Assembly: GCF_010730955.1 (NCBI RefSeq)
Contig: NZ_AP022577.1
Span: forward strand, 1,984,001-2,048,000
Origin: Mycolicibacterium aubagnense
Lineage (GTDB): Bacteria; Actinomycetota; Actinomycetes; Mycobacteriales; Mycobacteriaceae
Direction: 5' to 3'
Length of the DNA stretch: 64,000 nucleotides
Made by a program: the position numbers and the translations under genes. Positions 27,443-45,637 of this stretch are shown one piece after another. The notes beneath the pieces were generated by a model, which worked only from the letters and a program-made list of their open reading frames with translations, was not told the origin of the DNA and ran no database searches. Position 1 is the first letter of the stretch. Each line of letters begins with the position of its first letter.

Positions 27443-28138
27443 TCACCCACCCACCGCTCGGAGCGGACGCATCGAGCGGCCCCGGGCCCGCGTGTCCAGC
27501 CGCACCCGGCCGATCCGCCCGCACCCCGGCACCGGGTCCCCGGCTCCCGCGCCGACCACCTCATACCCGCGGACCCTGGCCTCCAGCCGCGCTGTCGCCC
27601 CCGGCCAATCACCATCGGTGACCAGCAGGGTGCACTCGCGCTGCCGGGCCCGGGACGCCACCACCCGGGCCCGCCCGGCCGGAACGGACTTGCCGCCCAG
27701 GCCGAGCAGCACCAGCTCGAGCCCGTCCATGAGCACCGCGGCCACCTCCACCGGGTCCGGCCCCGGATCCGGGATGAGCGCGATGCGCTCCAGATCGGCT
27801 CCCATCTCCACCGCGGCCAGCAGCCCGACCTTGGGCTGACCGACGATGGCCGTATATCCGCCGGACGCCGTCACCGCAGCCACCATCCGCAGCGGCAACG
27901 ACCGGGCACCCGAGAGCACTGCGACGGTGCCACGGGGCAACACCTCAGGCAGCAGATCAGACTGGAAATCCGCCGGTTCCAGCAAACTTTCAACCGCCTT
28001 CGGGGCCGGCTCCGACCGGCCGCGGTCCCGGCTCCGCAAACCTGCTGGTCCAGACATCTCGGCGATCTTGCGCCGGAGCTGTTCCAGCTGGTCAGCGCGG
28101 TCAATCCGACTATTCGCCAGACTGGTCACAACCGCCAC
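27443..28138 (-). CDS. imuA': ImuA', SOS mutagenesis accessory protein
   Basis: 231 residues from the GTG at 28138, chosen because GGAGG lies seven bases upstream and the SOS box must stay outside the coding region. The protein is RecA-like in outline: [60 protein letters not shown]. It binds ImuB in the mycobacterial mutasome with DnaE2. Its stop abuts imuB. Orthologue of Rv3395c by content and order. Confidence 0.88.
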   Translation of the reverse strand: MAVVTSLANSRIDRADQLEQLRRKIAEMSGPAGLRSRDRGRSEPAPKAVESLLEPADFQSDLLPEVLPRGTVAVLSGARSLPLRMVAAVTASGGYTAIVGQPKVGLLAAVEMGADLERIALIPDPGPDPVEVAAVLMDGLELVLLGLGGKSVPAGRARVVASRARQRECTLLVTDGDWPGATARLEARVRGYEVVGAGAGDPVPGCGRIGRVRLDTRARGRSMRPLRAVGG

Positions 28139-28174
28139 AACAACACCTCCAACACCACCAGACACTTGCTCAAT

Positions 28175-28190
28175 TCGAATATTTGTTCGA
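28175..28190. promoter_or_regulatory. LexA/SOS box upstream of imuA'
   Basis: TCGAATATTTGTTCGA matches the mycobacterial SOS box TCGAAC(N4)GTTCGA with one mismatch. It is placed 37-52 bases upstream of the imuA' GTG. DNA-damage induction of imuA'-imuB through LexA is established in mycobacteria. Confidence 0.85.
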
Positions 28191-28362
28191 TATCGTGAGT
28201 AAACACCCACCCACCGACACGGTCAAGCCGCGAGGCGCACCACCCACCTGCCACCGGCGCATCCAGGCGGTACGCTCGAATCTGGAACCGATCCGAAGTT
28301 CCGCCCCCAGAACTCATCACCGGGGTCTGGTGGACCACCGCGTCAGTTGAAGGGACACCGAC

Positions 28363-28644
28363 ATGCGCTCATCCCGCCTGGTCCACCGTGTCACCGCCGC
28401 CGCCGGCGGCACCGCACTCATCGCCATGATCGGCCTCACCGCCGGCTGTGGCGGAGAAAAGAAAGCCCCCGAGACGCCGTCGTCGACCACCACCACGACG
28501 ACCACGACGACATCGGCGACCACGACGACATCGGCGGTCACCCCGACCGAAAAGTCGATCAACCCCAACGGCGGCAACCTGTTCACGCCGTCGGTCACCG
28601 CCAACCCGGCGCCTACCGCCACACCGGGCACCCACCGCAACTGA
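28363..28644 (+). CDS. Small Thr-rich lipoprotein
   Basis: 93 residues. The N-terminus has positive residues, a hydrophobic stretch (TALIAMIGLTAGC) and a lipobox LTAGC, then GGEKK. A run of threonines (about nine in ten residues) leads to a conserved end, TEKSINPNGGNLFTPSV. The protein should be secreted and acylated on the cysteine. A relative sharing KSINP, G-N-FTPSV and a PG-H-N ending is encoded at 34107-34409 on the other strand. It precedes the S53 protease gene by 59 bases and may be co-expressed. Function unknown. Confidence 0.8.
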   Translation: MRSSRLVHRVTAAAGGTALIAMIGLTAGCGGEKKAPETPSSTTTTTTTTTSATTTTSAVTPTEKSINPNGGNLFTPSVTANPAPTATPGTHRN

Positions 28645-28703
28645 CAACCGACCCGGGTTGCCTACCGGCCCAGCAGAATCCGGGTTAGCGCTACCGTTGC
28701 TAT

Positions 28704-30331
28704 ATGCCACCGCGGACTCGGACACCGTCACAGCGATGGCTGTTGGCCCTGCCCCTTGTCGCCGCCCTGGCTCTGGTCTTCACCCTGCCCATCCCGGGCC
28801 GGCAGAACGCGGCGTCAGACCAACCGTCAGGCACCATCGACGGTCCGTTCGCGTCGCTGCTGGCCTCATCGACCGATCTCGGACTCGCGCGTCCGCAACG
28901 CGTCCGGCTCACCGCCACGCTCGATGCCGATGATCGGCCGGATGCACTGATCAATTGGGCTGATCTGCAACGGCTTTCGGTCCAATGGCGGCCGGGTGAC
29001 AACTGGGCCGTCATCGAAGGCGATCCCGGCCCCATGGGCACCGCCTTCGGCGTCCAGGTGCACGACTACCGCGGCCGGCGCGGGCAGGAGTTCTACGCCG
29101 CACCACAACAGCCCCGGCTTCCCACCGAATTGCACGGCACGGTCGCCGAATTGGGCCGGATCCTCAGCTACACGCCGCATCACGAATCCACCCCGCCGCC
29201 CCGGCCGCTCGGGGTGCCCGAACGCGGCCTGACCCCGAGCCACCTGCTCAGCGCCTACCGCGCCGACAAAATGGCCGCCGCCGGCTACACCGGTAAGGGC
29301 ACCACCGTGGTGGTCTTCGCCTTCAACGGCTACGACCAGGCCGACCTGGACAAGTTCGCCACCACCTTCGGCCTACCCACATTCACGCCGATCCTCGTCG
29401 GCGGGAAGCTCGGCGAGGACCACGGCGAGACCACCATGGACCTCGAGGTGATCCATGCCGTCGCACCCGACGCCAAGCTGGTCGTCGTCAACGCCCGTCC
29501 CACCGTCACCGGCGAAGGTGCCTATCTGAAGATCGGCGAGATGTTCGAGCAGACCGACCGCGACTTCCCCGGCGCCATCTGGAGCCTGTCGATCGGCTGG
29601 GGTTGTGACAAGCTGGCCACCGCCGCCGACCTCGCGCCCGTCCGCTCGGCGTTGGCCACCGCGGAAGCACACGGCACCACGGCCTTTGACGCCAGCGGCG
29701 ACCTGGCCGGACTGGAATGCAAAGGCGGCGATGACTGGGATTCGCCGCCAGGCTCAGGCGATGTCGGCCTGGATTCGGTGGCGTCACTGCCCGAGATGAC
29801 CAACGTCGGCGGCAGCACCCTGTCCACCGACGCCGACGGCCAATGGGTGGACGAACAGGCCTGGTTCAACGTGCCGCTCTCCCAGGGCACCGGCGGTGGC
29901 GTCTCCGCCCTGTTCGATCAGCCGCGCTGGCAGGCGGCCGCGGCGACACAGGTCGACCCGAAACGCAGTGCCGGCAAGCGCATGACGCCGGACATCTCGG
30001 CCGTCGCCGACCCCTACACCGGCGTGAAAATCGTTGTCGGCAAAGAGGTTGTCGTCGGCGGCGGCACCTCACAGGCCGCCCCGATCTGGGCTGGGCTGAC
30101 CGCCATCATGAATCAGCACCTCATCGCGAACGGAGGGCGGCCGGTCGGCGCACTCAATCCACTGCTGTATCGCATCGCCACCGGTGCTCCACACCCGGCG
30201 TTCCGCGATATCACCTTGGGCGGCAACGCCGTTGACACCGCGGGCCCGGGCTACGACCTGGTGAGCGGCCTCGGCACGCCGAACCTGGAGAACCTGGCGG
30301 CCGACCTGTTGCTGCTGCAGAAGGTGACGCA

Positions 30332-30335
<4 letters not shown>
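28704..30335 (+). CDS. S53-family (sedolisin) serine-carboxyl protease, exported
   Basis: 543 residues. An N-terminal signal or anchor (WLLALPLVAALALVFTLPI) is followed by a long pro-region. The catalytic domain starts near LTPSHLLSAYRADKMAAAGY. Glu242 and Asp246 in HGETTMDLEVIHAVAPDAK, Asp333 in FDASGD and Ser456 in VVGGGTSQAAP fit the Ser-Glu-Asp scheme of sedolisins. These enzymes are usually acid-active endopeptidases. The last codons overlap the next gene by four bases (ATGA), so the protease and a zinc-ribbon membrane protein are made together. The substrate is unknown. Confidence 0.85.
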
Positions 30336-33998
<3,663 letters not shown>

Positions 33999-34106
33999 TT
34001 ATCCAATTGCACCACCGCCACCAACCTTTCTGCATCGCGCTGCCACGAACGCTATTGACCGGTTGGGCGGTCAGGGGAGGGCCAAAAGTCCCAACCCGAC
34101 TGGAGA

Positions 34107-34409
34107 TCAGAAGTTGTGATGCACCCCGGGCTGCGCCGTTTGCGGCGGCGGCGCCAACACCGACGGGGTAAAGGAATTCGGTCCCGACGGGTTGATCGAC
34201 TTCTGGGTCGGCGACACGGAGGCGGGCGACGAGGTGGTGGTGGTGGTGGTCGTCGTCGTGGACGTGGTGTTGCCCGGCGGGGACTGGTTGCCGCCGCAAG
34301 CAGTAGTAAGAACGCCTAGCGCGACGATCGCGCCAGCGGCCGCGACGGCCTTCGGCGTGTAGCGTCGAAATCCACTTGCCGCACAAGCAGACTCAGCAAT
34401 TTGACCCAT
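34107..34409 (-). CDS. Small Thr-rich lipoprotein, paralogue of the one at 28363
   Basis: 100 residues from the ATG at 34409, which follows GAGGTGTTCCG. The hydrophobic stretch AVAAAGAIVALGVLTTAC ends in a lipobox (TTAC), then GGNQSPPGN, a Thr run of nine residues, and SPTQKSINPSGPNSFTPSV. The C-terminal pattern KSINP, FTPSV, PGVHHN repeats that of the lipoprotein at 28363-28644. The two genes lie on opposite strands and bracket the protease/membrane protein/ctaD block. Function unknown. Confidence 0.78.
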   Translation of the reverse strand: MGQIAESACAASGFRRYTPKAVAAAGAIVALGVLTTACGGNQSPPGNTTSTTTTTTTTTSSPASVSPTQKSINPSGPNSFTPSVLAPPPQTAQPGVHHNF

Positions 34410-34539
34410 CGGAACACCTCTACGTCCTGTGTTGCTCTCAGTGCCATCGGCACGGACACCAAGCAATGCCTCTTCATGGTTCCGTCACCGAGAACCACTC
34501 TGAAAGGGACGAAGGTCATCAACCCGATAGAGCTAGGGC

Positions 34540-36100
<1,561 letters not shown>

Positions 36101-36109
36101 CCGCCCAGT

Positions 36110-36667
36110 CTAGTGGTGGACGTCCGGGGGCTCAGCCAGCCGCTCGGCCGCCGCGCCCACGGCGGCACGAACCTCGTCGTCGGTCATCTCGCCAAGCCCC
36201 AGCGCCGGCCGCAAGAATGACCCGAGCAGTCGCCAACCCAGTTGCAGCGCAATGATGTTGCCCACCGCGAGCCGGGCCTGGTTCTCGTCGGCGTACCGGG
36301 GCAGGAATTCGTCGAGCAGCCGCGTCATGTTGGGAAATGTGGTCTGCAACTCCCCCACCGGGTAGCCGTCGAGCTCGGCCCGGGCGATCACGCGCAGCTG
36401 TTGATCCAGCGCGGCGTCGATCACATCGGCCGGAGCCTCGGCCTCGATCAGTTCCCTGAGTCGCCGGCCGAGATGGTCCAGCACCGCTCCGACCAGCTTT
36501 TCTTTGGAGCCGAGGTGCCGGAAGACCAGCCCGTGGTTGACGTTGGACTTGGCGGCGATGTCCCGGATCGACGTCGCCGCAGGTCCGCGGGCGGCGAACA
36601 GCTCGGAGGCAGCCTCGAGCACCGCAGCGACGACTTCGTCACGGCCCACTGGCACACCCGTAGTCAT
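36110..36667 (-). CDS. TetR-family repressor (Rv3405c-like)
   Basis: 185 residues with a helix-turn-helix in AASELFAARGPAATSIRDIA and KSNVNHGLVFRHLGSKEKLV. It is divergent from a taurine-dioxygenase-type gene, with a 26-base perfect palindrome between them. This matches Rv3405c, described as the repressor of Rv3406. It also lies immediately upstream of guaA on the same strand, so readthrough is possible. Confidence 0.85.
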   Translation of the reverse strand: MTTGVPVGRDEVVAAVLEAASELFAARGPAATSIRDIAAKSNVNHGLVFRHLGSKEKLVGAVLDHLGRRLRELIEAEAPADVIDAALDQQLRVIARAELDGYPVGELQTTFPNMTRLLDEFLPRYADENQARLAVGNIIALQLGWRLLGSFLRPALGLGEMTDDEVRAAVGAAAERLAEPPDVHH

Positions 36668-36687
36668 GTGGCTACACTAGCGTCCAC

Positions 36688-36713
36688 ACACTGTAGTCAA
36701 CTGACTACAGTGT
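36688..36713. promoter_or_regulatory. Perfect 26-base palindromic operator
   Basis: ACACTGTAGTCA (36688-36699) and TGACTACAGTGT (36702-36713) are perfect reverse complements separated by AC. The site lies in the 68-base gap between the divergent tetR and dioxygenase genes, the expected place for the TetR dimer to repress both. Confidence 0.8.
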
Positions 36714-36735
36714 CGATCTCCGGAAAGGGACCCTG

Positions 36736-37614
36736 ATGACCTCCGCGCTCACCGTCACCAAACTGACCAGCAAGATCGGTGCCGTCGTCGATGGCGCACG
36801 ACTGGGCGGCGACCTGTCGCCAGGGACCATCGCCGAGATTCGCGCCGCGCTGCTGGAGCACAAGGTCGTCTTCTTCCGCGGCCAGGACCACCTCGACGAC
36901 ACCCAGCAGCAGGCGTTCGGTGAGTTGATGGGCAATCTGGTCGGCCATCACGCGATGAAGCGCGCCGGGGCACCGAAGATCACCCCGATCGACTCGGACT
37001 ACGGCAAGGCCAACCGCTGGCACACCGACGTCACATTCATGCCCGACTACCCCTCGGCGTCGGTCCTGCGCGCGGTCACCCTGCCCACCTATGGCGGTTC
37101 CACCCTCTGGGCCTCCACCGTCGCGGCGTACGACGGACTGCCCGCGCCGCTCAAGGCGCTGGTCGAGAACCTGCGGGCGGTGCACTCCAACCGCTTCGAC
37201 TACCTCAAGGACGTCACCGTGGATACGACGCACCTGACCGACGAGCAAAAGGGCTACCAGGCCGAGTTCCAGAAGCCAGACTTCCGGACCGAGCACCCGG
37301 TCGTACGGGTCCACCCGGAAACCGGCGAACGCGCTCTGGTCGCCGGACAGTTCGTGCGCGGCTTCGTCGGTCTGGACAGCTACGAATCGGCCGCCCTGCT
37401 GGAACTGCTGCAGCGCCGAATCACCATGACCGAGAACACTGTTCGCTGGGACTGGCAGCCCGGCGACGTCGCGATGTGGGACAACCGGGCCACCCAGCAC
37501 CGCGCCGTCGACGACTACGACGGCCAGCACCGGGTGATGCACCGCGTCACGCTGACCGGTGACGTCCCGGTGGACGTATACGGGGCACCGAGCCGCGTCA
37601 TCAGCGCGGCGTAA
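36736..37614 (+). CDS. TauD-type alpha-ketoglutarate/Fe(II) dioxygenase, alkylsulfatase-like
   Basis: 292 residues. The iron-binding facial triad is visible: HxD in [11 protein letters not shown] (residues ~95-100), the distal His in [12 protein letters not shown], and the 2-oxoglutarate-binding Arg soon after in [11 protein letters not shown]. It matches Rv3406, a type II alkyl sulfatase that cleaves sulfate esters oxidatively to release sulfate. It is controlled by the adjacent TetR palindrome and probably helps sulfur scavenging or detoxification. It has a GGAAAGGG site. Confidence 0.88.
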   Translation: MTSALTVTKLTSKIGAVVDGARLGGDLSPGTIAEIRAALLEHKVVFFRGQDHLDDTQQQAFGELMGNLVGHHAMKRAGAPKITPIDSDYGKANRWHTDVTFMPDYPSASVLRAVTLPTYGGSTLWASTVAAYDGLPAPLKALVENLRAVHSNRFDYLKDVTVDTTHLTDEQKGYQAEFQKPDFRTEHPVVRVHPETGERALVAGQFVRGFVGLDSYESAALLELLQRRITMTENTVRWDWQPGDVAMWDNRATQHRAVDDYDGQHRVMHRVTLTGDVPVDVYGAPSRVISAA

Positions 37615-37684
37615 CGTCGACGAATAGCCGGGCCGAAAAGCAGGAAAGGACACAGCAGGACCACTCCCGACCGAAAGAGCAACC

Positions 37685-38419
37685 ATGCTGGGTCTCCCCG
37701 AAGGCGTACACGCCTGCCTGTTCGACCTCGACGGTGTCCTGACCGACACCGCGGGCGTGCACAAGAAGGCCTGGAAGGCGATGTTCGACGCCTACCTGCG
37801 GCAACGCGCCGAACATAGCGGCGAACACTTCGTCCCGTTCGACAGTCACGACGACTACCTGCGGTACGTGGACGGCAAGCCGCGTGCCGATGGCGTCCGG
37901 TCGTTTCTGCGCAGCCGTGGCATCGACCTCCCGGACGGCAACCCGGACGACCCGCCGGACGCCGAGACGGTGGCCGGCCTGGGCAACCGCAAGAACCAGA
38001 TGTTCCAGAAGGTGCTGCACGACGAAGGTATCGAGGTGTTCAGCGGGTCTCGGCGATATGTGGAGGCGGTTACCGCCGCCGGTCTCGGCGTCGCCGTCGT
38101 GTCGTCGAGCGCCAACACCCGTCAGGTGCTGGACGCCACCGGGCTGTCTCAGTTCGTCCAGCAGCGGGTCGACGGGCTGACCCTGCGGGACGAGCACCTC
38201 GCGGGTAAACCCGCACCGGACTCATACCTGAGGGCGGCACAACTGTTGGGTGTCGAACCGGCGGCGGCCGCGGTGTTCGAGGACGCGTTAGCCGGCGTCG
38301 AAGCGGGACGAAACGGCCGGTTCGGTTACGTCGTCGGCGTGGACAGGGCCGATCAAGCCGCGCAGCTGCGCGACAGCGGAGCCGACGTCGTGGTCACCGA
38401 CCTGGCCGACCTGCTGTAG
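37685..38419 (+). CDS. HAD-superfamily beta-phosphoglucomutase-like protein
   Basis: 244 residues. The catalytic DxD loop is [18 protein letters not shown] (residues ~15-32). Motif II is VVSSSANT, motif III includes [15 protein letters not shown], and motif IV is [20 protein letters not shown]. This is the Rv3400 family. In M. tuberculosis it is followed by a GH65 phosphorylase gene, with which a beta-phosphoglucomutase makes functional sense. Here only a 19-codon stub of that gene remains, leaving the mutase without its partner at this locus. Confidence 0.88.
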   Translation: MLGLPEGVHACLFDLDGVLTDTAGVHKKAWKAMFDAYLRQRAEHSGEHFVPFDSHDDYLRYVDGKPRADGVRSFLRSRGIDLPDGNPDDPPDAETVAGLGNRKNQMFQKVLHDEGIEVFSGSRRYVEAVTAAGLGVAVVSSSANTRQVLDATGLSQFVQQRVDGLTLRDEHLAGKPAPDSYLRAAQLLGVEPAAAAVFEDALAGVEAGRNGRFGYVVGVDRADQAAQLRDSGADVVVTDLADLL

Positions 38420-38426
38420 GCCGACG

Positions 38427-38543
38427 ATGATCACCCAGGACCCATTTCCCGTCGAGCCATGGCAGGTCCGCGAGACGCGGCTGCCGCCGCCGCCGCAACC
38501 GCCCGGGCGGGCACCTACTCACCGGCGTTTGCACACCGCCTGA
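38427..38543 (+). pseudogene. N-terminal stub of a GH65 glycoside phosphorylase gene
   Basis: Seven bases after the mutase stop, an ATG opens MITQDPFPVEPWQVRETRL, which I recognise as the start of the Rv3401-type GH65 protein. After codon 19 the sequence turns to proline-rich text and stops at 38543, five bases before the convergent choD. About 2.3 kb of the gene is missing. The mutase/GH65 order of M. tuberculosis supports this as a deletion scar. Confidence 0.65.
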
Positions 38544-38547
38544 GCCG

Positions 38548-40272
38548 TCAGACCGGGGTGATCGGCAACCGGCGCAGTGCGCCGGGGGCGTCGGCCGGCA
38601 CGACCGGACGGTCCGGAGCCACCGGCTCAATCCGCCGGTACGGCTCGCCCTGGGCCGGGCGCGCGTCGTCCTGCCCCTTGTTCGGCCACAGCGACGCCGC
38701 CCGCTCGGCCTGTGCCGCGATCGAAAGCGACGGGTTCACACCGAGATTCGCCGAGATCGCGGCACCGTCGGTGACGAACAGCGTCGGGTAGTTGTAGACG
38801 CGGTGGTACGGGTCGATGACGCCGGTCGCCGCGCTGTCACCGATCGCCGCGCCGCCCAGGAAGTGGGCGGTCAGCGGGATGTTGAACAGCTCGCCCCAGG
38901 TGCCGCCGGCAATACCGCCGACCTTCTCGGCCATCCGCCGGGTCGCCTCGTTACCGACCGGGATCCAGGTCGGGTTGGGCTCACCATGGCCCTGCTTCGA
39001 CGACATGATCCGGAAACCAGCCGGCCCGCGCTTGGTGAACGTGGTGATCGAGTTGTCCAGGTGCTGCATGACCAGCGCGATCACGGTCCGCTCGCTCCAG
39101 TGCTGCGGGTTGAGCAGCCGGATCAGCTCACGCGGGTCCTCGCCGGCCTGATTGAGGAACTGCTTCCACCGCGGCACGTCGGTGCCCTGCGGGCCGGCGC
39201 CGTCCGTCATGAGGGTCTGCAGCATGCCCATCGCGTTGGAGCCCTTGCCGTACCGCACGGGTTCGATGTGGGTGTCCGGCGTGGGGTGGATCGACGAGGT
39301 GATGGCCACGCCGTGCGTCAGGTCCATGTCCGTCGGCACTTCGCGGGTCTGCGCGCCCACGATCGACTCGGAGTTGGTGCGGGTCAGCACCCCGAGCTTG
39401 TCCGAGAGCTTGGTGAGGCGTCCGGTGTCGCGCACCTTGAACAGCAGCTTCTGGGTGTTGTACGTGCCGGCCGCGACGATCAGGTACTTGGCGGTGAAGG
39501 TCCGCTTGCCACGCCGCACGCGTCCGTTGGTGCGTCGGGTCGCCACCTCCCACAGCCCGTCGCCGCGCTGTTCGAAGCTGGTCACCGTCGTCAGCGGATG
39601 TACTTGCGCCCCGGCCTTTTCCGCGAGGCCGAGGTAGTTCTTCACCAACGTGTTCTTGGCGCCGTGCCGGCAACCGGTCATGCACTCGCCGCACTCGATG
39701 CAGCCGGTGCGGGCCGGGCCCGCCCCGCCGAAGTAGGGGTCCGGCACCGTCTTGCCCGGGGCCTTCTCACCGTCGGGCCCGAAGAACACGCCGACGGGCG
39801 TCGCGACGAAGGTGTCCGCGCAGCCCATGTCCTCGGCGACCTCTTTGATGATCTTGTCCGCGTCCGTGAACGTCGGATTCTTGACCACGCCGAGCATGCG
39901 CTGCGCCTGCTCGTAGTGCGGCATCAGCTCAGCGCGCCAGTCGGTGATGTCTTTCCACTGCGGGTCGTTGAAGAACGGGTCCGGCGGGATGTAGAGGGTG
40001 TTGGCGTAGTTCAAGGAACCACCGCCGACGCCCGCGCCGGCCAGGATCATCACGTTGCGCAGCAGGTGGATCCGCTGGATGCCGTACATGCCGAACTTGG
40101 GCGCCCACAAGAACTTTCGCAGGTCCCACGAGGTCTTGGCGAAGTCGGCGTCGGAATACCGGGGGCCGGCTTCCAACACTCCAACGCGGTACCCCTTCTC
40201 GGTGAGCCGGAGGGCGCTCACGCTGCCTCCGAAACCCGAGCCGATGATCAAGACGTCGTAGTCAGGCTCCAT
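38548..40272 (-). CDS. choD: GMC-family cholesterol oxidase-like protein
   Basis: 574 residues. The FAD Rossmann motif is at the start (YDVLIIGSGFGGSVSALRL). AGAGVGGGSLNYANTLY and the C-terminal GMC signature AHFLGGAAIGDSAATGVIDP and YVTD-type FVTDGAAISANLGVNPSLS follow. A cysteine cluster (CIECGECMTGCRHGAKN, residues ~188-204) resembles a ferredoxin motif and is characteristic of the ChoD subgroup rather than Streptomyces cholesterol oxidases. The orthologue Rv3409c is needed for virulence, but its sterol oxidase activity is debated. The start at 40272 is a clear ATG. Confidence 0.9.
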   Translation of the reverse strand: MEPDYDVLIIGSGFGGSVSALRLTEKGYRVGVLEAGPRYSDADFAKTSWDLRKFLWAPKFGMYGIQRIHLLRNVMILAGAGVGGGSLNYANTLYIPPDPFFNDPQWKDITDWRAELMPHYEQAQRMLGVVKNPTFTDADKIIKEVAEDMGCADTFVATPVGVFFGPDGEKAPGKTVPDPYFGGAGPARTGCIECGECMTGCRHGAKNTLVKNYLGLAEKAGAQVHPLTTVTSFEQRGDGLWEVATRRTNGRVRRGKRTFTAKYLIVAAGTYNTQKLLFKVRDTGRLTKLSDKLGVLTRTNSESIVGAQTREVPTDMDLTHGVAITSSIHPTPDTHIEPVRYGKGSNAMGMLQTLMTDGAGPQGTDVPRWKQFLNQAGEDPRELIRLLNPQHWSERTVIALVMQHLDNSITTFTKRGPAGFRIMSSKQGHGEPNPTWIPVGNEATRRMAEKVGGIAGGTWGELFNIPLTAHFLGGAAIGDSAATGVIDPYHRVYNYPTLFVTDGAAISANLGVNPSLSIAAQAERAASLWPNKGQDDARPAQGEPYRRIEPVAPDRPVVPADAPGALRRLPITPV

Positions 40273-40339
40273 GGCAGAAGTATGGACCTACCGCTCGGTA
40301 ACCAGCTACCAAGGTATGCCTAACTCGCTACCGCCGGTA

Positions 40340-41488
40340 CTAGCTACCGACGGTGAGCCCCACCTTCTGGAACTCCTTGAGGTCGCAGTACCCGGCCTTC
40401 GCCATCGACCGACGCAGACCGCCGACCAGGTTGACCGAACCGAAGGGGTCGTCGGACGGACCGTTCAGCACCTGATCGAGCGACGGACGCTCGCCCAGCG
40501 CGACCCGCAGCAGGGCTCCGCGCGGCAGCGACGGGTGCGCCGCGGCCGCCGGCCAGAACCAGCCGTCACCAGGCGCCTCGGCGGCCGCCGCCAACGGCGT
40601 GCCCAGCAGGACCGCGTCAGCGCCGCAGGCGATGGCCTTGGCCAGGTCGCCCGACGTGTGGATGTCACCGTCGGCCAGCACGTGCACGTAGCGGCCGCCG
40701 GTCTCGTCGAGGTACTCGCGGCGCGCGGCGGCAGCGTCGGCGATCGCGGTGGCCATCGGCACGCTGATGCCCAGCACCTCGTCGCTGGTCGTCGCGCCGT
40801 AGGTCGAGCCGTAGCCGACGATGACGCCGGCCGCGCCGGTGCGCATCAGGTGCAGCGCGGTGCGGTGGTCGAGTACGCCACCGGCCACCACGGGGACGTC
40901 GAGCTCGGAGATGAAGGTCTTGAGGTTGAGCGGCTCGCCGTCGGAGGCAACGCGCTCGGCCGAGATGATGGTGCCCTGGATGACCAGCAGGTCGATCCCG
41001 GCCGCGACCAGCGTCGGGGTCAGGGCCTGGGCGTTCTGCGGGCTGACGCGCACCGCGGTGGTGACACCGGCTTCGCGGACGCGTGCCACGGCGGCACCGA
41101 GCAGCTCCGGGTCCAGAGGGGCCGCGTGGAGCTGCTGCAGCAGCCGGACGGCCTCCCTGGATGCGAGGTCCGGGTCGCCTTCTTTTTCCGCCAGCTCGAC
41201 CACCTCGGCAAGCTTGTCCTCCACGTTGCGGTGCCGGCCGATCAGGCCTTCACCGTTGAGCACGCCGAGGCCGCCGAGGCGGCCCATCTCGATGGCGAAC
41301 TCGGGCGACACCAGGGAGTCGGTCGGGTGCGCCAGGACCGGAATCTCGAACCGGTAGGCGTCCAGCTGCCAGGCCGTGGACACGTCCTGGCTCGAGCGGG
41401 TGCGCCGGGACGGCACGATGTTGATGTCGTCGAGTTCGTAGGTACGACGAGCGGTCCGGCCCATGCCGATTTCAACCATGTCACGCAT
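40340..41488 (-). CDS. guaB3: GuaB3 family IMP dehydrogenase-related protein
   Basis: 382 residues, shorter than GuaB2 and without CBS domains. The start is MRDMVEIGMGRTARRTYELD after AGGGAAG. The barrel shows PSRRTRSSQDVSTAWQLDAY, VVAGGVLDHRTALHLMRTGA and VHVLADGDIHTSGDLAKAIA. The catalytic GSxC loop of true IMPDH is not at its usual place. Recent work on GuaB3 proteins points to GMP reductase activity, so the name IMPDH should be used with care. It follows guaB2 by 22 bases on the same strand. Confidence 0.9.
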   Translation of the reverse strand: MRDMVEIGMGRTARRTYELDDINIVPSRRTRSSQDVSTAWQLDAYRFEIPVLAHPTDSLVSPEFAIEMGRLGGLGVLNGEGLIGRHRNVEDKLAEVVELAEKEGDPDLASREAVRLLQQLHAAPLDPELLGAAVARVREAGVTTAVRVSPQNAQALTPTLVAAGIDLLVIQGTIISAERVASDGEPLNLKTFISELDVPVVAGGVLDHRTALHLMRTGAAGVIVGYGSTYGATTSDEVLGISVPMATAIADAAAARREYLDETGGRYVHVLADGDIHTSGDLAKAIACGADAVLLGTPLAAAAEAPGDGWFWPAAAAHPSLPRGALLRVALGERPSLDQVLNGPSDDPFGSVNLVGGLRRSMAKAGYCDLKEFQKVGLTVGS

Positions 41489-41510
41489 GTGTTTTTGACT
41501 TCCCTGTCAG

Positions 41511-43600
<2,090 letters not shown>

Positions 43601-43736
43601 TTCTTTCTGTTGACGTGCCGGACATCACCTTCAGCACTTCTGCGGTTGATATTGCGCTGAGGGCGTAATCGATCGGGTCAGCAGCACCGCCACCACAGAC
43701 TCAAACACTCGACGGCCAGGGCACATGCCGCCGGAA

Positions 43737-44970
<1,234 letters not shown>

Positions 44971-44978
<8 letters not shown>

Positions 44979-45549
44979 GGCCACGCTCCGTCGAACCGAT
45001 CTCGGCCTTCAACCTGGCCAGCGCCCGATGCTGAGCCACCCGGACCGCGCCGGCAGTGCTGCCCACGGCCTCGGCCGTCTCTTCGGCGCTCATGCCGACG
45101 ACGACGCGCAGAATCAGGATTTCGCGCTGCTTCTCGGGGAGCACCGCCAGCAACCGGTTCATCCGGGCAGCCGCGTCGGCATCGATGGCCAACTGCTCCG
45201 GACCCAGTTCGTTCGACGGGCGGTCCGGCAGATCATCGGTGGCTTCAGCCCGGTTGCGGCCGGCGGCACGATGCGCGTCAGCAACCTTGTGAGCGGCAAT
45301 GCCGTACACAAAAGCCAGGAACGGCCGTCCCTGGTCTTTGTACCGCGGCAGCGCCGTGATCACAGCTAAACACACCTCCTGAGCCACATCGTCTGAGGAA
45401 ACACCCTGTCGTTCACCGACCCCGAACCGCGCGCGGCAGTACCGAACGACGATCGGGCGGATGGTTTCCAACACCTTGCGGAGCGCATCACGATTGCCGG
45501 CAACTGCATCAGCAACGACAGCATCGAGACCATCTCCCGAAAATGTCAT
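44971..45549 (-). CDS. sigD: ECF RNA polymerase sigma factor SigD
   Basis: 192 residues. Region 2 is seen in VRYCRARFGVGERQGVSSDD and AQEVCLAVITALPRYKDQGR. Region 4 is seen in VLPEKQREILILRVVVGMSA and EETAEAVGSTAGAVRVAQHR. It directs stationary-phase and envelope-related genes in mycobacteria. Its 3' end overlaps the start of rsdA, the standard sigma/anti-sigma arrangement. Orthologue of Rv3414c. Confidence 0.94.
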
Positions 45550-45637
45550 CGTGGGCGCATTCTCCAGCGTTACGGACGAGGCGTTGTCGTGGTTGGTATG
45601 TCAGGTCAACATTAATGACTGGCGCGGGCGGTCAGAT

